From contig WYBW01000020.1 of NCBI GenBank assembly GCA_011525685.1, forward strand, positions 1-64,000: DNA of 64,000 bases. The letters are read 5' to 3'. A program made the position numbers and the translations under genes. Under the pieces are notes generated by a model. The model had not been told where the DNA came from and did not search any database. It was given only the letters and a program-made list of their open reading frames with translations. The stretch is from Verrucomicrobiia bacterium (GTDB lineage Bacteria > Verrucomicrobiota > Verrucomicrobiia > Limisphaerales > JADLHS01). Shown piece by piece: positions 1-7,450 of the stretch; the stretch's first letter is position 1; the number at the start of each line of letters is the position of its first letter.

Positions 1-60
1 GCTGGCGTTGAGGTTGATGACCGTCAGAAAGTCCGGCTGGGCTTGAGGTTTTCCGCGCAT
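1..60 (-). CDS. Partial transposase N-terminus (IS5-like, probable)
   Basis: The minus strand opens with an ATG at 58-60 and reads MRGKPQAQPDFLTVINLN before leaving the window. The MRGKP start followed by a short phenylalanine/asparagine stretch resembles the N-terminus of IS5-type DDE transposases, which I recognise only by pattern. Only 20 residues are visible, so no catalytic residue can be checked. The sequence between this start and the TPR gene looks like an IS terminal segment, which supports the call. It could instead be an unrelated small protein. Confidence 0.45.
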   Translation of the reverse strand, partial: MRGKPQAQPDFLTVINLNAS

Positions 61-124
61 GGATTTCAGACGCAAGTCAATGCGGCCTGTTCAAATTTGC
101 GTGAGACTATTTCAACAACCTGCT
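61..124 (-). mobile_element. Putative outer end of the insertion sequence
   Basis: These bases lie between the transposase-like start at 60 and the last codons of the TPR gene. Read on the minus strand they begin with CAGGTTGTTGAAATAGTC, which resembles the terminal inverted repeats of IS5-type elements. The last codons and stop of the TPR gene lie in this segment, as if the element had landed in the 3' end of that gene. The opposite end is outside the window, so the inverted repeat and target duplication cannot be verified. Confidence 0.35.
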
Positions 125-957
125 AGCAGACACCTCCTGAGAATGATGACTCTCTGGTAGTAGTCTCTGGGCGGAAAATTTCGATTCTTGTCGGAAAGCA
201 GAATTGCGAGTTCCAATTTTGGCGAAAGTGAGAGTTTCTTGAACGGCTGCACGTCCAGATTGCGGAACGCCGACCCAATGGTCAGCGCGCCTTCGACCAG
301 CCCGCCGAATGGCGCATCACTGGAAACCTTGCCAGCAATGTCCTCGGCACGACGTACAAATTCAGAAGCCAACTCAGGTTGTTCTACATGGCGGTGAAGC
401 AGCGCCAAACCAAGCAAAGCGGGCAAAATCTCGGAACGATCGTTTGCTAATGCCTTTAATCGTATGCCAACGCTGCGATGAAAGAGCGGAAACGCTCGAT
501 CGTAATCACCACGCCGAAGATGAATCAGCGCCAAGAGATCCAATCCTTCGGCCAAATTGAGATGGTCTTTTCCAAGGTGCTTTTCTTGGATTTCAAGGCT
601 GCGTTGAATGGCAGTTGTTGCTCCCTCGTATTTTCCCTGAAATTGATAAAGAATTGCCAAGTCGGTTAATTTGTTCGCAACAAGCATGTCGTCCGGGCCT
701 CCGGCCTCCTTATACATTCTAAGGCTTTCCTCTACCAGTTGCGCCGCCAACTCGTAGTTGCCGGCAACGCGAGCGTTGATGGCACTAACCGCAAGCTGCA
801 ACAGACTTGTTTTTTGAAGCCCTGATAGCTCTCTGCTGAAAGGCACTTCTTCAGGAGCAGCGTCCGCAGCGAACGCAACGAAACTAGAGAGCAACATAAT
901 CACGACCAAAGCGCCGCCCCTGCAAGCGACCGTTTGTGGAGGCGCTTGGTCACCCAT
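112..957 (-). CDS. Exported tetratricopeptide-repeat protein, possibly 3'-truncated
   Basis: The protein is about 281 aa from the ATG at 957; an upstream TTG at 981 would overlap the previous gene's stop. An N-terminal hydrophobic segment (GGALVVIMLLSSFVAFAADA) looks like a signal peptide. The body contains at least three TPR-like helical pairs of the kinesin-light-chain style (YELAAQLVEESLRMYKE, YEGATTAIQRSLEIQEKHLG, YDRAFPLFHRSVGIRLK). These scaffolds mediate protein-protein contacts; no partner is evident. The last residues (RRCLLAGC) are atypical and fall in sequence that looks like an IS end, so the true C-terminus may be lost. It lies just downstream of a small hypothetical gene on the same strand. 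Confidence 0.7.
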   Translation of the reverse strand: MGDQAPPQTVACRGGALVVIMLLSSFVAFAADAAPEEVPFSRELSGLQKTSLLQLAVSAINARVAGNYELAAQLVEESLRMYKEAGGPDDMLVANKLTDLAILYQFQGKYEGATTAIQRSLEIQEKHLGKDHLNLAEGLDLLALIHLRRGDYDRAFPLFHRSVGIRLKALANDRSEILPALLGLALLHRHVEQPELASEFVRRAEDIAGKVSSDAPFGGLVEGALTIGSAFRNLDVQPFKKLSLSPKLELAILLSDKNRNFPPRDYYQRVIILRRCLLAGC

Positions 958-977
958 GCCAGCCCAACAGGGCGCTC

Positions 978-1301
978 TCAATATCCCTCCAACTCTCGAA
1001 TTCTTTCAGACAGTTCCGCGTATCTCTCGTCAATACCCGTCGGTCTAAAAGCTGGGTCATTTCTCGTGGCGAACGAAGCGTCATCAGAGAGTTCAACCAG
1101 CGACTCTATGATCTTGTGCCATTCCTTCCGTCTCGGACCGCTTTCTGTCTTGGCGTGACGTCGAATATCGCTGATCAGATGACTGATGGTATAGAAGAAT
1201 TCTGAATGCGCCTTTGTTACCAGTTCTCGATCCTTCGGGTCCGTGGCAAGCAGCAGTTTGTGCCGGCGCTGCGTGGCTGCCAAATCGTTTATGAAGCGCA
1301 T
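978..1301 (-). CDS. Hypothetical protein of 107 aa
   Basis: I do not recognise this protein. The ATG at 1301 is chosen because AGGA lies about nine bases upstream; a longer form would need a TTG at 1367. The sequence is charged and apparently all-helical (MRFINDLAATQRRHK, then FFYTISHLISDIRRHAKTES and ELSERIRELEGY), with no signal peptide or membrane segment, so it is probably cytoplasmic. It ends about 20 bases before the TPR gene on the same strand and may be cotranscribed with it. Confidence 0.55.
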   Translation of the reverse strand: MRFINDLAATQRRHKLLLATDPKDRELVTKAHSEFFYTISHLISDIRRHAKTESGPRRKEWHKIIESLVELSDDASFATRNDPAFRPTGIDERYAELSERIRELEGY

Positions 1302-1388
1302 AGGCTGTTTCCTGTTTTCATCTCGTACAGCAGTTTCAAAACACAGTTGTAGTAAGGTCAATGGCAAAATCCGCCGCGTAAAGCGAAG

Positions 1389-1414
1389 GGTCGGCGGGCT
1401 CTGCCACGCCGACC
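1389..1414 (-). terminator. Hairpin downstream of the 1440-1931 gene
   Basis: GGTCGGCG (1389-1396) pairs perfectly with CGCCGACC (1407-1414) around a 10-base loop, just past the stop of the minus-strand secreted-protein gene. No good T-tract follows, so it may be a weak terminator or only an mRNA-end hairpin. Confidence 0.3.
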
Positions 1415-1439
1415 ATACATTATCAAACCCCGGAGACTT

Positions 1440-1931
1440 CTACCACCCGTAAAGCGATGTGTAGGAGGTGTTGCCGATAGTGGTCGTCGTGCCGGAAACG
1501 TATCCGCCGTCCGATGAGGAATAATTGTGAAATGTCGTCCCGCCGAGTTGCGTGCTGCTGCCGTAAACGCTGTAGCTGCTCGGGTAACTGAAGCAACTGG
1601 ATCTGTAGCTCGGGCATGTCGTGGACGAACACGTGTAGGTCGCGTAGCCGCCGGTGTAGGGCAGCGTTCTCGGAACAGAATTTCGGTAGCTGGGCAACGG
1701 CGTAGGCCGACTCCAACCGCTGTAACTGCGGGGCGAAACGTAGCCCGGTTGCTGCGAGGGATAGCCGCGATAGCTGAGGTTGTCGTAGGGCGTGCCGTTG
1801 GCGGGCGTCCGGTAATAGGGCGCGACATACGTTCCGTTGCCTCGGAAGTGGCCACGCACCGTCCCGGCTTGGGCGGCGAAGGCGCTGATCAGGATCACGG
1901 CAGCGAGGGCGAGTTTGGTCAGAGTTTTCAT
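1440..1931 (-). CDS. Small secreted Tyr/Ser/Gly-rich protein
   Basis: The start is placed at the ATG at 1931, which opens directly on a signal peptide (MKTLTKLALAAVILISAFAA, cleavage likely after AQA). The mature part, about 140 residues, is low-complexity: it is rich in Tyr, Ser, Gly, Thr and Pro with YRGYPSQQPGY-like stretches and four cysteines near the middle (YTCSSTTCPSY, SSCFSY). No enzymatic domain is visible. Such composition suggests an extracellular or surface structural protein, but I cannot assign a function. No strong Shine-Dalgarno precedes the start. Confidence 0.6.
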   Translation of the reverse strand: MKTLTKLALAAVILISAFAAQAGTVRGHFRGNGTYVAPYYRTPANGTPYDNLSYRGYPSQQPGYVSPRSYSGWSRPTPLPSYRNSVPRTLPYTGGYATYTCSSTTCPSYRSSCFSYPSSYSVYGSSTQLGGTTFHNYSSSDGGYVSGTTTTIGNTSYTSLYGW

Positions 1932-2028
1932 AATTGTTGTTATGTCGTTTATTCTTGGCGGCGGTTCGTATTGAACTGCCTTCACCTGCTACATCGCAAA
2001 CGGCGGAGGGCTTCTTACAAGTTTTTTG

Positions 2029-2383
2029 AACCACGGATTACGCAGATGAACACGGAGGTAATTCACCGCAAGACAACGCGCAAAACACAAAGCGACACCT
2101 ACCCAAAGCCCTCACCCCCAGCCCCTTGCTACTCCCCGCGAACACCTCATCCGACCTGCGGCCACGTTGACTCACTCGCGCCCGACTCGTTCGGCCTCTC
2201 GGCCTTCGCTGGTGCGAATTCCTCTCACCGTTTCCCAAACGGTTCGAGTCTCCCCATCCGATGCGGAGAAGGAGACTCCGTTGGGTGAGGGTAGCGTTGG
2301 ACTCTCCCCGACCGAGGCGAAGAGGGTGCCGGTCGGGACAGGTCAGGGTTTAAACCCGTGTCCAACGGTGTCCATCCGTGGTT
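2029..2383. repeat. Intergenic repeat island bounded by inverted AACCACGGAT / ATCCGTGGTT
   Basis: A gene-free stretch of about 520 bases (1932-2452) contains an island whose left edge AACCACGGAT (2029-2038) is the exact inverse of ATCCGTGGTT (2374-2383). The similarity extends outward as degenerate copies of a CACGGATTACGCAGATGAAC-like phrase. Between the arms are fragments such as AGCCCTCACCCCCAGCC and GGTGAGGGTAGCG in opposite orientations. No plausible coding frame is present. It looks like a composite of short non-coding repeats. Confidence 0.6.
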
Positions 2384-2417
2384 AAACTTCTTTGTGCCCC
2401 CCGAGTTCTTTCGCGGC

Positions 2418-2446
2418 TTGCCGGGGATGATTACGCAGGTTAGGCT
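2418..2446 (+). promoter_or_regulatory. Possible promoter for the toxin-antitoxin pair
   Basis: TTGCCG (2418-2423) and TAGGCT (2441-2446) are spaced by 17 bases. The -10-like box ends six bases before the antitoxin ATG at 2453, so the transcript would be leaderless or nearly so. The boxes match the sigma70 consensus only partly. Confidence 0.25.
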
Positions 2447-2452
2447 ACTGCC

Positions 2453-2674
2453 ATGATCACGGTGGAAAAGACGGATACCGACGTGCGGGTGACGATTCCC
2501 AAGGACGCCGTGCCGCCGAAACGCCTCAACGCCCTGCTGGACTGGCTGCGGTTGGAGGAAGTCGTGCAGCGCAGCCGCCTGACCGAGGCCGACGCCGACC
2601 GCATCGCCGATGACATCAAGGCGGAGTGGTGGAAGGCCAACAAGGAGAAGTTCATTCCGCCTGATGAGCGATGA
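2453..2674 (+). CDS. Antitoxin-like protein of a PIN-type toxin-antitoxin pair
   Basis: This 73-residue protein has a short N-terminal beta segment (MITVEKTDTDVRVTIPKDAV) followed by acidic helices (LTEADADRIADDIKAEWW). That layout fits a VapB-like antitoxin: an N-terminal DNA-binding part and a toxin-wrapping C-terminus. Its stop overlaps the start of the PIN-domain gene by four bases (ATGA, 2671-2674), which implies translational coupling. The identification rests mostly on its partner; sequence alone would not name the family. Such antitoxins usually repress their own operon. Confidence 0.65.
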   Translation: MITVEKTDTDVRVTIPKDAVPPKRLNALLDWLRLEEVVQRSRLTEADADRIADDIKAEWWKANKEKFIPPDER

Positions 2675-3087
2675 ACGGGGATTGCGTCATCGTTGACGCG
2701 AACATCGCGTTCAAATGCTTGCATTCGGGGCGGGGCGATTTGCGGGAGTGCATCGGGCCGGGAGGACATCCCAAGTTTTTCAGTCCGCGTTTTCTTTTCG
2801 TGGAGTTGTTCAAACACAAGGAGCGGTTGGAACGCGCGAGCGGTCTGCCGGAAACAGAATTGCTGGCGGGACTGCACACGTTGTTGAGCCAGTTGGAATT
2901 CATCAATGAGGCCAATATCCCCGTGGGGACCTGGGTGGAGGCGTACCGGCTGTGCAAGGCCACGGACGAAAATGACACGGCTTACGTGGCGTTGACGTTG
3001 CACCTGGATGGGAGGTTTTGGACGGAGGACAACGAATTGAAGGTCGCGCTGCGTGCGCGGGGTTTTGACCGGTTCTTCGAGCAGTGA
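2671..3087 (+). CDS. PIN-domain ribonuclease toxin (VapC-like)
   Basis: The 138-residue protein shows the four acidic positions expected of a PIN nuclease: Asp9 in VIVDANIAF, Glu45 in FLFVELFKHK, Asp102 in ENDTAYVAL and Asp120 in FWTEDNEL. PIN toxins cleave tRNA or rRNA in a Mg-dependent way and are neutralised by the cognate antitoxin, here the overlapping upstream gene. The length is typical of the family. Beyond being a PIN protein the subfamily is uncertain; a housekeeping PIN role is possible but unlikely with this gene arrangement. Confidence 0.8.
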   Translation: MNGDCVIVDANIAFKCLHSGRGDLRECIGPGGHPKFFSPRFLFVELFKHKERLERASGLPETELLAGLHTLLSQLEFINEANIPVGTWVEAYRLCKATDENDTAYVALTLHLDGRFWTEDNELKVALRARGFDRFFEQ

Positions 3088-3115
3088 GCGGACGCGCCTT
3101 GCGACTGCTTCCAAG

Positions 3116-3688
3116 ATGAATCCTCCAGATCTGCGCGCTCTCCAATCCGGCGACGCGGACGCGTGGAACGCGGCTTTCGACTGGCTCTGGCCCACGGCGT
3201 TCGCGGTGGCGCAATTGAAACTTCAACCTTTTCTCCCGGATGAAATCGAGGACGTGGCGATTGAATCGCTGGAGGAATTGGTGGAGAAGGTGCGCACGGT
3301 GAAATCCGTGGAAGAACTCAGGCCGCTGGCGGCGAGCATCGCGCATAATCGGGCAGTGAGTCTGCTGCGGGAGCGGTTTGCCAAGAAGCGGGGCGAGGGA
3401 AAGACGGAATCTTTGGACGCCCCAGCGGATGACGGCGGCAGCCCGCATGACCCGCCATCAAACGATTCTCCACTCGCGGATTTGGAGCAAAAGGAACTGG
3501 CGCAACGGCTCGGCCAGTCAATCGCGGAACTTAAACCGCCGCTCGGTGAAATCCTCTCCGATTTCTTTCTTCACGGTTTGCGTTACGAGGAGATAGCGGA
3601 AAAGCGCGGCGTGGCGGTCGGCTCGGTGGGTGTTTACTTGAAGCGTGGGCTGGAAGCGCTGCGGCGCATCTGGCGCAAGAACGATTAA
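3116..3688 (+). CDS. ECF-type RNA polymerase sigma factor
   Basis: The ATG at 3116 begins a 190-aa protein (MNPPDLRALQSGDADAWNAA); an upstream in-frame start at 3053 would run into the PIN gene. Residues about 5-85 resemble sigma region 2 and residues about 125-185 region 4, with a helix-turn-helix (LRYEEIAEKRGVAVGSVGVY) followed by LKRGLEALRRIW. A proline/aspartate-rich linker separates them, as usual in ECF factors. It would recruit core polymerase to a dedicated promoter set. The next gene encodes a membrane protein that fits as its anti-sigma factor, 44 bases downstream. Confidence 0.85.
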   Translation: MNPPDLRALQSGDADAWNAAFDWLWPTAFAVAQLKLQPFLPDEIEDVAIESLEELVEKVRTVKSVEELRPLAASIAHNRAVSLLRERFAKKRGEGKTESLDAPADDGGSPHDPPSNDSPLADLEQKELAQRLGQSIAELKPPLGEILSDFFLHGLRYEEIAEKRGVAVGSVGVYLKRGLEALRRIWRKND

Positions 3689-3691
3689 GCT

Positions 3692-3713
3692 GAGGATTAA
3701 GATTAAGAGTAAG
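3692..3713. repeat. Short GATTAAG-type simple repeat
   Basis: The spacer between the sigma and anti-sigma genes carries GAGGATTAAGATTAAGAGTA, an iteration of a GATTAAG-like unit. Related phrases occur at 13993-14060 and 18938-18980 in this window. Confidence 0.45.
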
Positions 3714-3732
3714 AAAACAACGAGCATTTGCG

Positions 3733-4449
3733 ATGAACTCAATGAATGACGAACGCTTCTTCGATCTGGCCATGAAGGTCATCGCCCGCCAGGCCACGGA
3801 CGCGGAGCGCGCCGAACTGGACGCGATGCTGGCGCGCCAGCCGGAATTGAACACGGAGCTTGAACGCTTGCAAGCGGACGTGCGGACAGCGAAAGACGCG
3901 CTGCCGCTCATGGATGCGACGCAGGCAACGGCGCGTGAGCTTCCTGCCTACGCCCGCGGGCGGCTCCAAACAAAAGTGAGGCAGACACTCGGCCGACCGG
4001 AACCAAAAAAGGAGCAGGATCGCAGTCTGGCGTGGGGCTGGCGTTGGGTATTGGGGTTGGCGACGGCAGCGGCAGTCGTTGTCATTGTGCTCGTTCCCGT
4101 GCTTCGGCCGCAGCCAGAGACTCTGATCCAGGTTGCCGTGCTTGACGTGGCTGGCATTGTTCGTGGCGCTGACACCAACGAAATTCGATTGCTGCAACAA
4201 AGCTGGACGAACGCGACGATTGATTCCTTTTCGGAATCCCAGTCGTTACGCTCGTGGGAAACGAACTGGCTTGCAACGGGAAGAGCCGAAGTTGTGAAGA
4301 TCGTCTATGACCGGGCTGCCGCAGAAATACGCATTTCAGGAAAAGGAGGCGGGCGCGAGTTTAGCAAAACACTTCCGGTTGAAGATGATCTTGCGAGCGC
4401 CTTGAAACTGGCCAGAGATTACATTGCGGAGCAAATGCGCTGGAAATAG
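3733..4449 (+). CDS. Membrane-bound anti-sigma factor
   Basis: The 238-aa protein starts MNSMNDERFFDLAMKVIARQ, and a second ATG lies three codons in. Residues 1-90 form an acidic helical domain (TDAERAELDAMLARQPELNT) like the cytosolic zinc-free anti-sigma domains that hold ECF factors. One transmembrane helix follows (WRWVLGLATAAAVVVIVLV, about 105-124). The remaining 110 residues would be periplasmic and match no domain I know. It lies directly behind the ECF sigma gene, so the two are probably cotranscribed. The signal it senses is not apparent. Confidence 0.75.
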   Translation: MNSMNDERFFDLAMKVIARQATDAERAELDAMLARQPELNTELERLQADVRTAKDALPLMDATQATARELPAYARGRLQTKVRQTLGRPEPKKEQDRSLAWGWRWVLGLATAAAVVVIVLVPVLRPQPETLIQVAVLDVAGIVRGADTNEIRLLQQSWTNATIDSFSESQSLRSWETNWLATGRAEVVKIVYDRAAAEIRISGKGGGREFSKTLPVEDDLASALKLARDYIAEQMRWK

Positions 4450-4539
4450 GCGAGCACCTTTGCTTCACTCACTTGATCGTCGCCCCAGCTTCCGGGCTTC
4501 CGGAGTTTCCGCTTGATGGGCCTCACCTGTTACACTAGA

Positions 4540-4552
4540 GGTTTCTGAAACC
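4540..4552. promoter_or_regulatory. 13-bp palindrome before the acetyltransferase-like gene
   Basis: GGTTTCTGAAACC is a perfect palindrome with a central T, ending six bases before the ATG at 4559. A TACACT box lies just upstream at 4531. It could be an operator or chance; no second copy was found nearby. Confidence 0.25.
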
Positions 4553-4558
4553 AATACC

Positions 4559-5806
4559 ATGCGTACCCCCGGTCCGACTGCCACCGCCGAATCCCGCCCG
4601 TCACCGACTACCGCTGCCAGCCAGCGCCTGATGTCGCTCGATGCGCTGCGCGGGTTTGACATGTTCCTCATCATCGGCGCGGACACACTCGCCGGGGCGC
4701 TGCATCGGATGAAGGAAACGCCGGCGACCCATTTCATCGCGACGCAACTGGAACACGTGGATTGGGAAGGCTTCAGGTTTTACGACCTGATCTTTCCTCT
4801 ATTCATCTTCATGGTCGGCGTGGCGCTGGTGTATTCGCTCACCAGGACCATTGAGCAGGTGGGGCGCGCGCAGGCGCTCAAAAGGGTGTTCGTTCGCAGC
4901 GTCCTCCTGTTCGCGCTGGGTATTTTTTATTCGGGCGGTCTGACGAATCCCTGGCCGGACATTCGCCTGATGGGGGTTTTGAACCGCATCGCGCTGGCCT
5001 ACTTCTTTGCGGGATTGTTGTTCTGCTTCTTCAAACCGCGCGCGCTGGCCGGCCTCTGCGCCGGGTTGCTCGTGGGTTATTGGGCGCTGCTGTCGTTCGT
5101 GCCTTTCCCCGATCTCCGCCCAACGCCGAAGGTTACGGTCATTGCAAAGGAAACGGGCTTCACGAACGTCACCCAGCTCAACTGGAGCAGCACCAATCTG
5201 CTGCGCGGCACGTTCGACAAGGGAGTCAACCTCACAAATTACGTTGATCAAAAGTATCTGCCGGGTCGCAAATACGACGGCACGTGGGATCCGGAAGGCA
5301 TCCTGAGCACGATACCCGCCATTGCGACGTGCCTGCTGGGGGTGTTCGCTGGATTCCTGTTGCGCGACCGAAAGATCACCGACTCGCGAAAGCTGATTTT
5401 CCTTTTGGCCGGCGGTGCGGCAGCCGTGGTGCTGGGCTGGTTGTGGGGGCTCCCATTCCCGGTGATCAAGAAAATCTGGACCTCATCCTATGTCCTCGTC
5501 TCGGGCGGTTACAGCGCGATGTTGCTGGGCCTGTTTTACCTGATCGTGGATGTGTGGCAACGACGGACCTGGTGCCAGCCGTTCGTGTGGATCGGCATGA
5601 ACTCGATCACGCTTTACATCGCCAGCAGTCTGTTCGACGAGTTCCGCAGGCTTTCCGTCCGGCTGGCGGGCGGTGACCTCAAGAATTTCTTCGATGCTCG
5701 GGTGACGCAAGGTTTCGGCGATCTGATGATCGTCATCGTCGGATTGCTGCTGGCGTTCTGGCTGGCGCACTTCCTCTACAAACGGAAAATCTTCCTGCGG
5801 CTCTGA
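4559..5806 (+). CDS. HGSNAT/NagX-like multi-pass acyltransferase family protein (DUF5009-type)
   Basis: The 415-aa protein has the family opening RLMSLDALRGFDMFLIIGAD after a short Pro/Thr-rich leader, and about ten hydrophobic segments (for example LIFPLFIFMVGVALVYSL and GVLNRIALAYFFAGLLF). A long extracytoplasmic stretch ends in YDGTWDPEGILSTIPAIATC, which is typical of bacterial relatives of heparan-alpha-glucosaminide N-acetyltransferase. These proteins are thought to move an acetyl group from cytosolic acetyl-CoA to an amino sugar across the membrane. I do not see a histidine in the conserved pre-DPEG position, so catalysis is uncertain. Its gene stands alone between the anti-sigma and PQQ-propeller genes. 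Confidence 0.75.
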   Translation: MRTPGPTATAESRPSPTTAASQRLMSLDALRGFDMFLIIGADTLAGALHRMKETPATHFIATQLEHVDWEGFRFYDLIFPLFIFMVGVALVYSLTRTIEQVGRAQALKRVFVRSVLLFALGIFYSGGLTNPWPDIRLMGVLNRIALAYFFAGLLFCFFKPRALAGLCAGLLVGYWALLSFVPFPDLRPTPKVTVIAKETGFTNVTQLNWSSTNLLRGTFDKGVNLTNYVDQKYLPGRKYDGTWDPEGILSTIPAIATCLLGVFAGFLLRDRKITDSRKLIFLLAGGAAAVVLGWLWGLPFPVIKKIWTSSYVLVSGGYSAMLLGLFYLIVDVWQRRTWCQPFVWIGMNSITLYIASSLFDEFRRLSVRLAGGDLKNFFDARVTQGFGDLMIVIVGLLLAFWLAHFLYKRKIFLRL

Positions 5807-5840
5807 CAGCCTTGGCAGCGTCAGATCGAAGAGGAGTTTT

Positions 5841-5975
5841 AACCACGAAACACGCGAAATGACACGAAACAGCAATGCATTCATGCTGAAACCCATCCAC
5901 CAAGCCGGTGAACGTGTTCCACGGAGGCGGACCACTGCGCCGTGTGTTTTCGTGTGTTTGGTGTATTTCGCGGTT
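5841..5975. repeat. Inverted repeat of AACCACGAAA type, partly inside a coding start
   Basis: Left arm 5841-5870 begins AACCACGAAACACGCGAAAT. The right arm 5944-5975 reads as a degenerate inverse ending GTGTATTTCGCGGTT. The arms lie about 75 bases apart. The left arm carries the first ATG of the next gene, and the right arm encodes its hydrophobic signal segment. Confidence 0.6.
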
Positions 5976-7325
5976 CATCTCAATGCCGCGGATTGGCCGC
6001 AATTCCTCGGCCCGAATGCGAACGGAGTGTCAGCCGAAACAAATCTGCAGGATCGCTGGCCCACCTCCGGCCCACCGCTGGTTTGGGACAGGAGAATCGG
6101 CACGGGCTACAGCGCACCTTCAGTCCGCGATAACCGGCTCGTGCTCCACCATCGAATCGGGGGAGAGGAGCTTGTCGAAGCGTTCGAAGCCGACACAGGC
6201 AAATCACTCTGGCGTTACGCTTATCCCAGCAGTTTCACTGATCCCTTTGGCTACAATAACGGGCCGCGCTGCACACCGCTGCTGACGACGAATCGCTGCT
6301 ACACGTTCGGTGCCGAGGGGAAATTGCTTTGCCTCGAACTGGCGACGGGAAAGAAAATGTGGGAGCGCAATACCGACAAGGACTGGGATGTGCCCGAAGC
6401 GTTCTTTGGCGTCGGCAGCACGCCGATTCTTGAAAACGACTTGCTGATCGTGATGGTCGGCGGCCAGCCGAATTCCGGCGTCGTGGCCTTCAACGCAGAA
6501 ACGGGCAAGACCGTATGGGAAAGCGTCGGCGAAAAGAACTGGCAGGGTCAGCCCATGATGGGCTGGCCGGGCGAGCCGCCGGTGAACTGGATGAACCACT
6601 GGAAGCAGGCCAGCTATGCCACACCGGTCGCGGCGACGATCCACGGAAGGCGGCAGATCCTCTGCCTGATGCGACAAGGACTCGTATCGCTTGAGCCGAA
6701 AACCGGTGAGGTGAACTTCAGCCGCTGGTTTTGCTCGACGGTGAACGAGTCCGTCAACGCGGCGAACCCGGTGGTGGTTGATGACCTGGTTTTCCTTTCC
6801 GCCGCCTATTATCGCGTCGGCTCGGTGTTGTTAAGGGTGAAACCGGATGGGAAATCGTTCGAGGCAGCCTGGCGCAGTCCGCGTGATTCGCGCGAACGCG
6901 ACCCGGCCACCGGCCGACCGGTCCAGCCGGTGCTGGAGATCCACTGGAGCACGCCCATCCATCACGATGGTTATCTCTACGCCTTGAGCGGGCGCAACGA
7001 GCCGGACGCGAGGTTTCGTTGCGTGGAGTTCAAGACCGGCAAACTGATGTGGGATCGTGACGAAAGCTGGCGACCGCACGGCACGAAACAGCCCAATGCC
7101 TTCGGGCGTGGCTCGTTGATCATGGCCGACGGCAAACTCATCGTGCTCGGCGAAGGCGGCCTGCTTGGCTTGTTCAAGGTGAATCCGGAGAGGCCGGAAC
7201 AATTGTCGCGTTATCAAGTGCCGCAGTTGCAGTACCCGTGCTGGGCCGGGCCGGTGCTGGCGAACAAAAAACTTTACCTGCGAAGCGAGGACCGGCTGGT
7301 TTGCCTGGAGCTGGCGGCGAAGTAA
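5859..7325 (+). CDS. Exported PQQ-binding-like beta-propeller protein
   Basis: The protein is 488 aa from the ATG at 5859, or 480 aa from the ATG at 5883. A cleavable signal peptide has the hydrophobic core CVFVCLVYFAVHLNA, and the mature part begins ADWPQFLGPNANGV, a hallmark of quinoprotein-like propellers common in planctomycetes and verrucomicrobia. Repeated blades carry the tryptophan-docking phrases DTGKSLWRYAY, ATGKKMWERN, ETGKTVWESVG and KTGKLMWDRD. Many such proteins have no bound PQQ and may act in extracytoplasmic binding or redox. The signal segment and first ATG fall within an inverted repeat element. Neighbouring genes give no functional hint. Confidence 0.75.
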   Translation: MTRNSNAFMLKPIHQAGERVPRRRTTAPCVFVCLVYFAVHLNAADWPQFLGPNANGVSAETNLQDRWPTSGPPLVWDRRIGTGYSAPSVRDNRLVLHHRIGGEELVEAFEADTGKSLWRYAYPSSFTDPFGYNNGPRCTPLLTTNRCYTFGAEGKLLCLELATGKKMWERNTDKDWDVPEAFFGVGSTPILENDLLIVMVGGQPNSGVVAFNAETGKTVWESVGEKNWQGQPMMGWPGEPPVNWMNHWKQASYATPVAATIHGRRQILCLMRQGLVSLEPKTGEVNFSRWFCSTVNESVNAANPVVVDDLVFLSAAYYRVGSVLLRVKPDGKSFEAAWRSPRDSRERDPATGRPVQPVLEIHWSTPIHHDGYLYALSGRNEPDARFRCVEFKTGKLMWDRDESWRPHGTKQPNAFGRGSLIMADGKLIVLGEGGLLGLFKVNPERPEQLSRYQVPQLQYPCWAGPVLANKKLYLRSEDRLVCLELAAK

Positions 7326-7392
7326 CTCCCGCTTCCGGGCAGCATTGAGCGGATGCGCCCCCTCCGCAGTCTTGATGGAGACCTCCGCATCC

Positions 7393-7450
7393 TTGGCGTT
7401 CAGGCAAAACGCAGAGGACGAAAGGGTCATCGCGGAGCGCGCAGAGTTTT
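7393..7450. repeat. Degenerate AACGCAGAGG-type intergenic repeat
   Basis: The space between two convergent genes has GGCGTTCAGGCAAAACGCAG and then CGCGGAGCGCGCAGAGTTTT. These look like variants of a short phrase iterated in opposite contexts. It overlaps the last codons of tag at 7427-7450. Confidence 0.35.
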
